DNA of 64,000 nt, taken from contig NZ_JAMDLH010000001.1 of assembly GCF_023721755.1 (NCBI RefSeq), positions 682,001-746,000 on the forward strand, read 5' to 3'. This DNA comes from Pleomorphomonas sp. NRK KF1. GTDB lineage: Bacteria > Pseudomonadota > Alphaproteobacteria > Rhizobiales > Pleomorphomonadaceae. A program made the position numbers and the translations under genes. Below, piece after piece: positions 1 through 8,890 of this stretch (positions are counted from its first letter, which is position 1; each line of letters starts with the position of its first letter). The notes under the pieces were generated by a model. The model was not told where the DNA came from. It saw only the letters and a list, made by a program, of their open reading frames with translations, and searched no databases.

Positions 1-253
1 ATACCACCTGAAGGCTACCCTTCCGCAAGCCCCTCGTTAACCGCTGTTAACGGTTTTGAGCGCGTTTCTCGCCGGAAGGCCCGGTTCTCGCCGATATTGT
101 CACCGCCTCACGCCCATCGGCGGACAGCACTGCTCTCGAGCGCGTTGCAAGGAGAGGCCCCAAGTCTTGCATCCATCCCTCTCCCAAGGATAACTACCCC
201 GCCAGACTGAGGCGGACTTCGACCGCCCGAAGCCCCAAGAGGAGGAAATCGAC

Positions 254-694
254 ATGCGCTATCTTCATACCATGGTCCGGATTACCGACGTGGACGCGTC
301 GCTCGCCTTCTTCCGCGATCTCCTTGGCATGACCGAAGTGCGGCGAACGGAAAACGAGGCCGGTCGTTTCACGCTGATCTTCCTCGCATCGTCGGACGAC
401 GTGGAGGCCGGACGGGCTCACAGCGCCCCGCTTGTCGAACTGACCTACAACTGGGATCCGGAAGTCTACGACGAAGGCCGCAACTTCGGTCATCTCGCCT
501 ATGAGGTGGACGACATATACGCCACCTGCGAGCGACTGATGAAGGGTGGCGTCACCATCAACCGTCCGCCACGGGACGGCCGAATGGCCTTCGTCCGGTC
601 ACCGGACAACATCTCGATCGAGTTGCTGCAGAAGGGCGATGCCCTGCCGCCCGCAGAGCCCTGGGCATCGATGCCGAACACCGGCAAGTGGTGA
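254..694 (+). CDS. gloA: Glyoxalase I (lactoylglutathione lyase)
   Basis: This 146-residue protein belongs to the VOC superfamily and closely resembles proteobacterial GloA. It converts the hemithioacetal of methylglyoxal and glutathione to S-lactoylglutathione in the cytosol. All four metal ligands of the GloA family can be placed: His5 (in LHTM), Glu62 (in VELTYNW), His80 (in FGHLAYEV) and Glu123 (in SIELL). The start is supported by a GGAGGAAA ribosome site eight bases or so upstream. The C-terminal tail after residue 128 is about ten residues longer than in the E. coli enzyme. It is followed by an unrelated lipoprotein gene 42 bases downstream, possibly co-transcribed. Confidence 0.95.
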   Translation: MRYLHTMVRITDVDASLAFFRDLLGMTEVRRTENEAGRFTLIFLASSDDVEAGRAHSAPLVELTYNWDPEVYDEGRNFGHLAYEVDDIYATCERLMKGGVTINRPPRDGRMAFVRSPDNISIELLQKGDALPPAEPWASMPNTGKW

Positions 695-735
695 GACACC
701 ATGGGAAATCGACTGGCGGGAGGGATGGGCGGACC

Positions 736-1854
736 ATGACGCCACGGTCGGGATTGGTCTTGTTGGCGAGCCTTGCCGTGGCCGGCTGTGGCGCGGTGCT
801 GGACCGGTCCGACTTCAAGGCCCTCACGCCGGTCGAAATCGCCGAGATCAAGGCGACCGCCGACGCAGATCGCGAAGCCGAAGCCAAGGACGTCGAAGAC
901 AAAACGATCGACGCCCCGGCTTCCGCCGAGACAACGGCGCCGCCGGCCGCCGGCGACATGTCGGCGGTGCCGATGGCTGTCGCGGTCGCTCCCGCTGAGA
1001 AGCCGAAGGCAACCGGTCTTTTCGCTTCGCTGTTCGGTTCTTCCGAGTCGGTAGACACACAGGCGGCAACCCTACCGACCGACACCGCCCCGAAATCCGG
1101 CGAAACGGCTACCGACAACGCGCCTGAGGCTTCCGATACGGTCTTCGCCAAGATCGAGCCGACCGCCCTGCCCGGTTCCGGCCCGCTCGCGCCAATGCCG
1201 CCCGAGGCCACCGAAGAGATCTCGGAAGCCGAGCTCGCCGGCGAGGCTGAGGCCGATCCGGACAAGATCGCGGTGCCCAAACCGCCGGTGGACGACGGTC
1301 TGGAGCATGACTTCGTCAACGTTTACACGTCCCGCCCCGAGCGGCCGCAGGATCTGTTCGAGGGGCTGCCGGGCGTCGCCTGGCAAGGCAATCTCGTGCT
1401 CGCCTCGCGCGGCCCCGATGGCGACCCGCGCGGCCTGTTCGATGGCGAGGTCCAGCCCTACGCCCATTACGTTCCCGGCCTGCCTCGCGACGTCGTCCAA
1501 GCCGCCAACGGCCTGCTGCTCGCCCACTCGGCCATCAACGTATCCTGCGTCAAGCCGGCGCTGCTCGGCATGATCCGGGACGCGGAGCGCCATTTCAGCC
1601 GCAAGGTCGTCGTCACCTCCGGCTATCGCTCGCCATCGCACAACCGGCGCGTCCGCGGCGCACTGCACTCGCAGCACCTCTACTGTAATGCCGTCGATCT
1701 CTATATGCCCGGCATTTCCCGCGACGAGCTTGCCCGCTATTTCTACGGCCATCCCTCGCGTGGCGGACTCGGGCTCTATTGCCACACCAAGTCGATCCAT
1801 GTGGATACGGGGCGGCGGCGCGAGTGGCGCTGGTCTTGTCGCGGGCGCGGATAA
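736..1854 (+). CDS. Lipoprotein with C-terminal M15-type (DUF882/YcbK-like) peptidase domain
   Basis: This 372-residue protein starts with a short hydrophobic signal ending in a lipobox (VAGC, Cys18), so it is probably a lipoprotein. Residues 20 to about 190 are a low-complexity Ala/Glu/Pro-rich linker with no recognisable fold. The C-terminal 130 residues resemble the DUF882/peptidase M15 group: a SGYRSPSHN motif, then SQHLYCNAVD and SIHVD, which carry the His/Asp/His residues expected for zinc. Such proteins are thought to cut or bind peptidoglycan stem peptides. The start at 736 is preferred over an in-frame ATG at 688 because only it puts the signal at the N terminus. The linker may span the periplasm. 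The substrate is inferred from family only. Confidence 0.75.
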   Translation: MTPRSGLVLLASLAVAGCGAVLDRSDFKALTPVEIAEIKATADADREAEAKDVEDKTIDAPASAETTAPPAAGDMSAVPMAVAVAPAEKPKATGLFASLFGSSESVDTQAATLPTDTAPKSGETATDNAPEASDTVFAKIEPTALPGSGPLAPMPPEATEEISEAELAGEAEADPDKIAVPKPPVDDGLEHDFVNVYTSRPERPQDLFEGLPGVAWQGNLVLASRGPDGDPRGLFDGEVQPYAHYVPGLPRDVVQAANGLLLAHSAINVSCVKPALLGMIRDAERHFSRKVVVTSGYRSPSHNRRVRGALHSQHLYCNAVDLYMPGISRDELARYFYGHPSRGGLGLYCHTKSIHVDTGRRREWRWSCRGRG

Positions 1855-1916
1855 CGCTTGTCGTTCAAGCTCATAGACGAAGCTGTAAAAAAGCCGCAAC
1901 AAATGCCGATTGGCTC

Positions 1917-1945
1917 TTGCCCAACCGGCAGAAGCTCACTATAAG
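1917..1945 (+). promoter_or_regulatory. Probable sigma-70 promoter of the tRNA-Glu gene
   Basis: TTGCCC and TATAAG are separated by 17 bases and end 13 bases before the mature tRNA 5' end. This is a good housekeeping promoter in an otherwise GC-rich sequence. Confidence 0.65.
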
Positions 1946-1958
1946 CGCCCCTCGTTGG

Positions 1959-2033
1959 GCGGCCTTCGTCTATCGGTTAGGACACTAGCCTTTCACGCTG
2001 GAGAGACGGGTTCGATTCCCGTAGGCCGTACCA
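1959..2033 (+). tRNA. tRNA-Glu (anticodon TTC)
   Basis: This 75-base tRNA has an encoded CCA end. The acceptor stem pairs GCGGCCT with AGGCCGT (one G-U). The D arm contains GGTTAGGA. The anticodon stem CTAGC/GCTGG encloses the loop CTTTCAC, with anticodon TTC at 1992-1994. The T arm is ACGGG-TTCGATT-CCCGT. It reads GAA/GAG codons. The 339-base stretch between the lipoprotein gene and prmB holds this gene and its promoter and nothing else that I can see. Confidence 0.95.
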
Positions 2034-2193
2034 TCCCAACATTCTTCCGCACTTCTTCATATAGACCTTCTCGTCACGACTTGTGGAATGGCCGTGGTGC
2101 CCATTGGCGGCTCCGCTCTGCGCCCACATGCGCGATTGCAGCCTCGGCCCCGCCGTGCGATAGCAGCGCGCCTCCATTTTCCGGGACAGAGCC

Positions 2194-3114
2194 GTGACCG
2201 ACATTGCCGATGACCTTCTCACCGTTCGAGATCTCCTGCGTTATGCCATGAGCCGCTACGGCAGCGACGAAATCGGCATCGGGCATGGCACCAGCGAGGC
2301 GATCGACGACGCCGTGTTCCTGATCCTGGAATCGCTGCATCTGCCGATCGACGACATCAATCCCTGGCTCGACGCCCGCCTGACGCGCGCCGAGCGCCAG
2401 CTCATCGTCGAGCGTATCGACCGGCGCATCGAGGAGCGCATTCCGACGCCCTACCTTGTCGGCAAAGCCTACATTCAGGGAGTTCCCTTCGTCGTCGATC
2501 CGCGCGTCATCGTGCCACGCTCGTTCATTGGCGAGTTGCTGTTCTCCGAAGCCTTTTCCGGCGAAGGTGAGAAGTCCTTGATCCGCGACCCCGACGACAT
2601 CCTGTCGGTCGCCGACATCTGCACCGGATCCGGCTGCCTCGCCATCCTTGCGGCGATGGTTTTCCCGAACGCGGCGGTGGACGCCGTCGACCTTTCCGAA
2701 GATGCGCTGGATGTGGCGGCGGTCAATGTCGACCGTCTCGGCGACGGACGCGTCGGTCTGCACCACGGCGACCTGTTCGCTCCGCTGGAAGGCCGGCGCT
2801 ACGACCTGATCATCACCAACCCGCCTTATGTCGATGACGAAGCAATGGCTGAGCTGCCCGACGAATACCGGCACGAGCCGGAGATGGCGCTCGCCGGCGG
2901 GCTCGACGGTTTGGATATCGTCCGTCGCATCATCGCGGCGGCGCCCGATCACCTCAATCCGGGCGGCGGACTCCTCTGCGAAGTCGGCAGCGACCGTGAG
3001 ATCCTTGAGATGACCTACCCCGATCTGCCCTTCGCCTGGCTCGACACGGCCGAGTCCGAGGGTGAGGTTTTCTGGCTGTCAGCCGAGGATCTTGGGGTAA
3101 CCGAGGATATGTAG
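2194..3114 (+). CDS. prmB: 50S ribosomal protein L3 N5-glutamine methyltransferase
   Basis: This 306-residue SAM-dependent methyltransferase modifies a glutamine of ribosomal protein L3. The N-terminal helical part (residues 5-75) carries the PrmB-like pattern TVRDLLRYAMSR and GHGTSEAIDDA, which separates it from the release-factor methylase PrmC. The SAM-binding motif VADICTGSGCLAILAA lies near residues 137-152. The catalytic NPPY, which grips the substrate glutamine, is near residues 209-212. Translation appears to start at a GTG (2194), since no ATG is available near the conserved N terminus. The gene is probably monocistronic, with a hairpin after its stop. Confidence 0.9.
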   Translation: MTDIADDLLTVRDLLRYAMSRYGSDEIGIGHGTSEAIDDAVFLILESLHLPIDDINPWLDARLTRAERQLIVERIDRRIEERIPTPYLVGKAYIQGVPFVVDPRVIVPRSFIGELLFSEAFSGEGEKSLIRDPDDILSVADICTGSGCLAILAAMVFPNAAVDAVDLSEDALDVAAVNVDRLGDGRVGLHHGDLFAPLEGRRYDLIITNPPYVDDEAMAELPDEYRHEPEMALAGGLDGLDIVRRIIAAAPDHLNPGGGLLCEVGSDREILEMTYPDLPFAWLDTAESEGEVFWLSAEDLGVTEDM

Positions 3115-3173
3115 AACTGCATTTACTGCATATCTAGAACAGAGATTATGTCGAGCTATGCAGAAATGTAGCA

Positions 3174-3206
3174 GGAAACTCGCGTTTCCTTGCGTTTTTT
3201 CGCAAG
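3174..3206 (+). terminator. Possible intrinsic terminator after prmB
   Basis: GGAAAC-TCGC-GTTTCC forms a six-base-pair hairpin and is followed by TTGCGTTTTTT. The T run is itself the loop of a second small repeat, CTTGCG/CGCAAG. The rest of the 287-base gap before glgP shows no gene. Confidence 0.45.
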
Positions 3207-3401
3207 TGTGGTCCTGAAGATCTAGACAGGCGCACCACTGCCCGCCAGTGTCCGCCAAAGAGGGGACACGGTTTTCGGCCGTGTAGTCTTGGCGACGATT
3301 ATCTTGGTGGCGGTACTTGGCGTTACGGTGTTGCCGAAGAATTCGGTCACCACCTCGTAACCATCATCGGCGACAATCGATCGAAACCGCAGGGATCACC
3401 G

Positions 3402-5858
3402 ATGAACGAAACTTCCAGGATCGATGAGGTTGGCGGCTCCGCCGGCCAGCCGCTTGCACTCACGGCGGCGGCCTTCAGGGACGCCGTCCGCGCCAAGTTG
3501 GCATATGCCGTCGGCAAGGATCCGTCCCGGGCGACGGCCAAGGACTGGAGCATGGCGCTGTCGCTCGCCGTGCGCGATCAGGTCGTGGAGCGCTGGTTCG
3601 AATCCACGAGAGCCTCGCACGCCGGCCAGAAGAAGCACGTCTACTATCTGTCCATGGAGTTTCTGATCGGTCGCCTCCTCAACGACGCGGTCTGCAATCT
3701 CGGCATCGAAGCCCAGGTTCGCAGTGCCTGCGCCGAGCTCGGCATCGACTACCAGGCCCAGCTCGAACAGGAGAGCGACGCCGCCCTCGGCAACGGTGGC
3801 CTCGGTCGTCTCGCCGCCTGCTTCCTCGATTCCATGTCGACGCTGGGCATTCCGGCCCACGGCTACGGCATCCGCTACGACCACGGCCTGTTCCGCCAGC
3901 GCTTCCACGATGGCTGGCAGGTGGAAGAGCCGGAGGATTGGCTGGTCTCGGGACGCGCCTGGGAGTTCGAGCGCGCCGAGATGGCCTATCTCGTCAAGTT
4001 CGGCGGCCAGATCTCCTTCGACGGTCATGGCGCCACCTACTGGCGCGCCGACGAAACGGTGAAGGCCGTCGCCTACGATACGCCCATCGCCGGCTGGAAG
4101 GGACGTCACGTCAACACCCTGCGCCTCTGGGCCTCGCGTCCGGTCGAAGTACTCGACCTCGGCCGGTTCAATCATGGCGACTACATGTCGGCCGCCGAGA
4201 AGACCATTCGCGCCGAGACCATCTCTCGCGTGCTCTATCCCGACGACACGACGGCCGAAGGCAAGGAACTGCGTCTGAAGCAGGAGTATTTCTTCACCTC
4301 CGCCTCGTTGCAGGACATCATTCGTCGTTACCTCGAAGACAACGATGACATCCGGAAGCTGCCCGAACAGGTCGCGATCCAGATGAACGATACGCATCCG
4401 GCGATCGCCGTCGCCGAACTGATGCGCATCCTCGCCGACGACTACCGGCTGACCTTCCCGGAAGCCTTCGAAATCACCCGCAACTGCCTCAGCTACACCA
4501 ACCATACGCTGATGCCCGAGGCGCTGGAGCGCTGGAACACCAACCTGTTCCGCAAGGTGCTGCCGCGCCACATGCAGATCATCGAGTGGATCGACTACCA
4601 TCACCTCGCCGAGGTGCAGGGCCGCAATCTGCCGGTCTCGCTCGATGCCATTCGCATCATCGAGTGGGGCAGCGAGATCAAGATGGGCAGCCTCGCCTTC
4701 GTTGGCTCCCGCCGGGTCAATGGCGTGTCGGCGCTGCACACCGAGCTGATGAAGCAGACGGTGTTCAAGGACTACCACGTCCTCTACCCCGACCGCATCG
4801 TCAACGAGACCAACGGCATCACGCCGCGACGCTGGCTCTACGAGTGCAATCCCGGCCTGCGCGCCCTGCTGCTCGAAGCGATCGGCGACGGCTGGGTCGA
4901 CAACCTCGAGAAGATCGAGGAAGCCGCCAAGTTTGCCACCGACGCCAGCTTCCGCGAGAAGTTCGCCGCCGCCAAGCAGGCCAACAAAGTGCGCCTCGCT
5001 GCCGAAATCGAACGTCGCATCGGCCTGCGCGTCGACCCCACGGCGCTGTTCGACGTGCAGATCAAACGCATGCACGAGTACAAGCGTCAGCTCCTGAACA
5101 TTCTGGAGACCATCGCCCTCTACCAGGCGATCCGTCGTGGCCCCGGCGCCGAGTGGACGCCGCGCGTCAAGATCTTCGGTGGCAAGGCGGCGCCCGGCTA
5201 TCAGATCGCCAAGCGCATCATCAAGCTGGCCAACGATGTCGCCCGGATCGTCAACAACGATCCGATCATCGGCGACCGACTGAAGGTGGCCGTGCTGCCG
5301 AACTACAACGTGTCGCTGGCAGAGGTGATCATTCCGGCCGCCGACCTCTCCGAGCAGATCTCGACCGCCGGCATGGAGGCCTCCGGCACCGGCAACATGA
5401 AGCTGGCGCTCAACGGCGCGCTGACCATCGGCACGCTCGACGGCGCCAACGTCGAGATCGCCGAACGCGTCGGTCCGGACAATATCTACATCTTCGGCCT
5501 GACCGCCGATGACGTCGCAGGTCTGCGCCAGCGCGGCTACAACCCGAACGCCACCATCGACAGCGACCCGACCCTGAAGGGCGCCATCGACGCCATGGTC
5601 AACGGCACCTTCTCGCCGGACGACCATGGCCGCTTCAACGAAGTGGCCGATCGTCTCTGGCACACCGACTGGTTCCTGGTGACCGCCGACTTCCAGTCCT
5701 ATTTCCAGACCCAACGGACCGTCGACGTCGACTACCGCGACAGGACACGCTGGACGGAACGGTCGATCCTCAACACCACCAAGGTGGGCTGGTTCTCGTC
5801 GGACCGCACCATCCGCGGCTATTCCAAGGACGTCTGGGGCGTCGAGCCCAACTTCTGA
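3402..5858 (+). CDS. glgP: Glycogen/starch (alpha-glucan) phosphorylase
   Basis: This 818-residue GT35 enzyme is full length for the family. It releases glucose 1-phosphate from alpha-1,4-glucans in the cytosol. The pyridoxal phosphate lysine is Lys667 in the signature EASGTGNMKLALNG. Other family blocks are GNGGLGRLAACFLDS, PAHGYGIRYDHGLF and QMNDTHPAIAVAEL. A GGGA ribosome site sits seven bases upstream of the ATG. No other glycogen genes (glgA, B, C or X) are in the window. It may be linked functionally to the alpha-glucosidase at 24.9 kb, but this is only inference. Confidence 0.97.
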   Translation: MNETSRIDEVGGSAGQPLALTAAAFRDAVRAKLAYAVGKDPSRATAKDWSMALSLAVRDQVVERWFESTRASHAGQKKHVYYLSMEFLIGRLLNDAVCNLGIEAQVRSACAELGIDYQAQLEQESDAALGNGGLGRLAACFLDSMSTLGIPAHGYGIRYDHGLFRQRFHDGWQVEEPEDWLVSGRAWEFERAEMAYLVKFGGQISFDGHGATYWRADETVKAVAYDTPIAGWKGRHVNTLRLWASRPVEVLDLGRFNHGDYMSAAEKTIRAETISRVLYPDDTTAEGKELRLKQEYFFTSASLQDIIRRYLEDNDDIRKLPEQVAIQMNDTHPAIAVAELMRILADDYRLTFPEAFEITRNCLSYTNHTLMPEALERWNTNLFRKVLPRHMQIIEWIDYHHLAEVQGRNLPVSLDAIRIIEWGSEIKMGSLAFVGSRRVNGVSALHTELMKQTVFKDYHVLYPDRIVNETNGITPRRWLYECNPGLRALLLEAIGDGWVDNLEKIEEAAKFATDASFREKFAAAKQANKVRLAAEIERRIGLRVDPTALFDVQIKRMHEYKRQLLNILETIALYQAIRRGPGAEWTPRVKIFGGKAAPGYQIAKRIIKLANDVARIVNNDPIIGDRLKVAVLPNYNVSLAEVIIPAADLSEQISTAGMEASGTGNMKLALNGALTIGTLDGANVEIAERVGPDNIYIFGLTADDVAGLRQRGYNPNATIDSDPTLKGAIDAMVNGTFSPDDHGRFNEVADRLWHTDWFLVTADFQSYFQTQRTVDVDYRDRTRWTERSILNTTKVGWFSSDRTIRGYSKDVWGVEPNF

Positions 5859-5880
5859 GGCTGACGAACCGAAACGACAA

Positions 5881-5914
5881 AACGGGCGGCAAGGCTCACA
5901 GCCTGCCGCCCGTT
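5881..5914. terminator. Bidirectional terminator between glgP and the DUF2249 gene
   Basis: AACGGGCGGC pairs with GCCGCCCGTT and continues through AGGCT/AGCCT with one bulged A. T-rich sequence follows on both strands, as suits two convergent genes. Confidence 0.8.
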
Positions 5915-5945
5915 CCGTTTTCCGCCCCGAGCGGCAGAATGACTG

Positions 5946-6260
5946 TCAGTGATCGCAGCTGTGGCGGGCCAGCGCGGCGAGCGCCGCCGCACCTTCGCGG
6001 GCGAGCTCCGGATCGAAGGCCGAGCGGGTGATACGCACGCGGAAGGCTTCGTCGATGCGCGGCAGCGCCTCCCAGCGATAGCGGCCCGGCACGATGTCCT
6101 CGAAGTGCCCACGCAGGCCGACCGGTTCATGATCGTTGATCACCACGAGCGACTCGCCGTCGGCCAGCCTGTCGAAGCTGCCGAAGATGATGGCGCGACG
6201 ATTCACGCAAGGCAGTCCGCGCACGTCGAGTTCGAGATCCCGGGTGGCAATGTCGGTCAT
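5946..6260 (-). CDS. DUF2249 domain protein (TusA-like fold)
   Basis: This 104-residue cytosolic protein fits the DUF2249 family, a relative of the TusA/SirA sulfur-carrier fold. It opens with DLELDVRGLPCVNRRAIIFGSFDRL, which has a cysteine in the TusA-like position (LPC). The second half carries the family's VINDHEPVGLRGHFEDIVPGRY block. The function of DUF2249 proteins is not settled; many lie near nitric-oxide or anaerobic respiration genes, but no such genes are visible here. The start at 6260 is chosen because GGAG lies eight bases upstream; an in-frame start at 6299 has no such site. It is transcribed alone, convergent with glgP. Confidence 0.8.
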   Translation of the reverse strand: MTDIATRDLELDVRGLPCVNRRAIIFGSFDRLADGESLVVINDHEPVGLRGHFEDIVPGRYRWEALPRIDEAFRVRITRSAFDPELAREGAAALAALARHSCDH

Positions 6261-6319
6261 GTTGTTTCTCCGCTTGGTCTGTGGCCCGATCATAGGCACG
6301 GAGGGGGCATGACACTTTG

Positions 6320-6347
6320 CTCCGGCGCAAACCGGAGAAAATTTCTC
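6320..6347. promoter_or_regulatory. Two overlapping palindromes upstream of the DUF2249 gene
   Basis: CTCCGG-N6-CCGGAG (6320-6337) overlaps GAGAAA-A-TTTCTC (6335-6347) in the 289-base gap between the DUF2249 gene and the divergent dipeptidase gene. Either could be an operator. I cannot assign a regulator. No FNR-type TTGAT-N4-ATCAA site is visible. Confidence 0.35.
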
Positions 6348-6549
6348 TCCTATCTACGAAGCCCAGAAGGTTCCCGTTCAACCCAGCAGAGTGACGCAGC
6401 TGTGTCTGCACTGCTGACATAGGTTGACCTCTTTCGGCGTGACTCCTACCACTTGGGACCTCTGCGGATGCGTCATGAGCGCCGGTTTCCGTCCCCCTCA
6501 TGCGCGGCCCTTCCGGGGCAGTCCTCCCCTCTGAGCGAGCGATGGTGCA

Positions 6550-7596
6550 ATGCAGCGTGTATTCGATGGACATAACGACGTTCTGATGCGTCTCTGGGAA
6601 ACGGCCGGCAAAGGCGGAGATCCGATCGCAGAGTTTCGGGACGGCATAACCTCGGGCCACATCGATGGCCCACGCGCCCAGGCCGGCGGCCTCGTCGGTG
6701 GCCTTTGCGCCATTTTCGTGCCGTCCAGGCAAGGCGCACGGCCTATGATCGACAACGGCACCTATGCCGCTCCGCTTGCCGAGCCGATCGACCAGCCGGC
6801 AGCGCTCGCCGCCGCCGCCACCATGGCCGGCATTGCCCGTCGGCTCGACCGGGAAGGTGTCTGGCGCCTGTGCACGTCCACCAAGGCGATTCGCCAGGCC
6901 ATCGATGATGACGTGTTCGCCGCCGTGCTGCACATGGAGGGTTGCGATCCCATCGACGCCGACCTCTACGCGCTCGATCTCTTCCACGCCGCCGGTCTCA
7001 GGTCGCTCGGTCCGGTCTGGAGCCGAACCAATGCCTTCGGCCATGGCGTACCCTTTGCCTTCCCGAGTTCGCCCGACAGCGGCCCTGGCCTTACCGACGC
7101 CGGTGTCCGCCTGGTGAAGGCCTGCAATCGGCTCGGCATCATGGTCGACCTGTCCCACATTACCGAACAGGGGTTCTGGGATGTGGCAAAGATCTCGGAA
7201 ATGCCGCTCGTCGCCACGCATTCGAACGTGCATGCCATTACGCCGGTGACACGCAACCTCACCGACCGTCAGCTGGCGGCCATTCGCGAGACCGGCGGCA
7301 TCGTCGGCCTGAATTACGCCACGTCCTTCCTGCGGCCCGACGGACAGGAAAACGCGGCCACGCCCCTCACCGACATGGTCCGACATGTCGACCATCTGGT
7401 GGAACATCTCGGCATCGACGGCGTTGGTCTCGGTTCCGACTACGACGGCGCAACCATTCCCCAGGAGATCGGCGACGCCGCCGGCCAGCAGGCGCTTGTC
7501 GGCGCGCTCCGGCAGGCCGGATACGGCGAAACGGATCTCATCAAGCTCTGCCGCGACAACTGGCTGCGGGTGCTGGCGCAAACCTGGCGGGAGTGA
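6550..7596 (+). CDS. Membrane-dipeptidase-type metallopeptidase (M19)
   Basis: This 348-residue protein belongs to peptidase family M19 (renal dipeptidase-like), with a TIM-barrel, two-zinc active site. The metal and substrate motifs are present in order: DGHND at residues 4-8, HMEG near 127, VDLSHI near 199, ATHSN near 220, and GVGLGSDYDG near 296. There is no signal peptide, so it is probably cytosolic. Bacterial members cleave dipeptides, some with D-residues; the substrate here is unknown. It stands alone and ends at a strong palindromic terminator. Confidence 0.9.
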   Translation: MQRVFDGHNDVLMRLWETAGKGGDPIAEFRDGITSGHIDGPRAQAGGLVGGLCAIFVPSRQGARPMIDNGTYAAPLAEPIDQPAALAAAATMAGIARRLDREGVWRLCTSTKAIRQAIDDDVFAAVLHMEGCDPIDADLYALDLFHAAGLRSLGPVWSRTNAFGHGVPFAFPSSPDSGPGLTDAGVRLVKACNRLGIMVDLSHITEQGFWDVAKISEMPLVATHSNVHAITPVTRNLTDRQLAAIRETGGIVGLNYATSFLRPDGQENAATPLTDMVRHVDHLVEHLGIDGVGLGSDYDGATIPQEIGDAAGQQALVGALRQAGYGETDLIKLCRDNWLRVLAQTWRE

Positions 7597-7632
7597 CGCT
7601 CCCACCTATCCTGGTCACCCTACTCGAATGAG

Positions 7633-7660
7633 AAACCCCGGCCGCATGCGGCCGGGGTTT
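7633..7660. terminator. Bidirectional terminator (perfect palindrome)
   Basis: A perfect 28-base palindrome with AAACCCC and GGGGTTT ends lies between the convergent dipeptidase and xylH genes. The outer A and T runs give a U tract in either direction. Confidence 0.9.
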
Positions 7661-7687
7661 TGTCTTGTACGAACGGCGGTCGAAACG

Positions 7688-8857
7688 TCAGCCGCGCTGG
7701 TTGCCCGACGACACGATGTCCATGTAGACGGCGGCGACCAGAATGACGCCCTTGACGATCTGCTGCCAGAAGGTGTCGATACCCATCATGGACATGCCGT
7801 TGTCGAGACTGGCCATGATGACGGCGCCCACCAGTGCGCCCGACACGGATCCGACACCGCCACGCATCGACGTACCGCCGATGAAGCAGGAGGCGATGGC
7901 GTCCAGTTCGTTGCCGAAGCCGGCCGACGGCGTGCCGGCCGCGAGACGGGCGGTGGTGGTCAGGCCGGCGAAGGCGCACATCAGCCCCATCAGCGCGAAC
8001 ACCATCATCTTCACGTAGGCGACATTCACACCCGAAAGACGGGTCGCCTCCATGTTGGAGCCGACGGCATAGATATGACGGCCGAAGGTGGTCTTGTTGC
8101 CGACGATGGTGAACACGGCCAGAATGACCAGCAGCACCAGCACCGGCACCGGAACGCCCTGGTAATCGTTGAGCGTCATCACGAAGCCAAGGATGATGAC
8201 ACCTGCAAACAGCAGGCGACCAACCTCAGCCGGCATCGTCGAGACGGACAGATTGTGCTTCTGGCGGTTCATGCGTGTGCGAAGCGCCAGGAAAACCAGC
8301 ACCAGGAACAGCAGCACGCCGCCGGCGTCGCCGATCAACTCCGGCAGATAGCCCTGACCGATGAACTTCAGATCGGGGCTCACCGGCGCGATGGTGATGC
8401 CGCCCGTCAGGCCGAGCACCATGCCTCGGAAGGCGAGCTGACCGCCCAGCGTGACGATGAACGAGGGAATGCCGAGATAGGCGGTAAGCCAGCCGACCAT
8501 AAGGCCGAAGAACAGGCCCATGGCGATGACCAGTACGATCGTGGCCCATAGTGGCCATGAGTACGTGACGTCCAGAACCGCGGCAATGCCGCCGAGGAGG
8601 CCGAGCAGCGAGCCGACCGAAAGGTCGATCTCTCCTGCGACGATGACGAAGACCATCGCCGATGCCAACATGCCGGTAATCGCCATCTGGCGCAGCAGGT
8701 TGGAGAAGTTGCGCGGCGTCAGGAACTGCGAACCGCCCAGTTCGGAGTCATAGGTGAGGTAGCCGAAAAAAGCCCAGATGATCGCAATGACGATCAGGAG
8801 GGCGACGATCTTGTACTCGGACAGGAACTTCCTGACGTCTTTTTTTGTAAGTGTCAT
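7688..8857 (-). CDS. xylH: Sugar ABC transporter permease, XylH type
   Basis: This 389-residue integral membrane protein has about ten hydrophobic segments and belongs to the BPD_transp_2 family (ribose/xylose permeases). The block VIVAGEIDLSVGSLLGLLGG is typical of this family, and the long form of nearly 390 residues matches XylH rather than the shorter RbsC. It lies 33 bases after xylG and is the last gene of xylF-xylG-xylH. It should form the homodimeric channel for the sugar delivered by XylF. No xylA or xylB is nearby, so the transported sugar is inferred from similarity only. Confidence 0.9.
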   Translation of the reverse strand: MTLTKKDVRKFLSEYKIVALLIVIAIIWAFFGYLTYDSELGGSQFLTPRNFSNLLRQMAITGMLASAMVFVIVAGEIDLSVGSLLGLLGGIAAVLDVTYSWPLWATIVLVIAMGLFFGLMVGWLTAYLGIPSFIVTLGGQLAFRGMVLGLTGGITIAPVSPDLKFIGQGYLPELIGDAGGVLLFLVLVFLALRTRMNRQKHNLSVSTMPAEVGRLLFAGVIILGFVMTLNDYQGVPVPVLVLLVILAVFTIVGNKTTFGRHIYAVGSNMEATRLSGVNVAYVKMMVFALMGLMCAFAGLTTTARLAAGTPSAGFGNELDAIASCFIGGTSMRGGVGSVSGALVGAVIMASLDNGMSMMGIDTFWQQIVKGVILVAAVYMDIVSSGNQRG

Positions 8858-8890
8858 GATCGTACACCGGTATTCTTTGAAGGAAGAGCC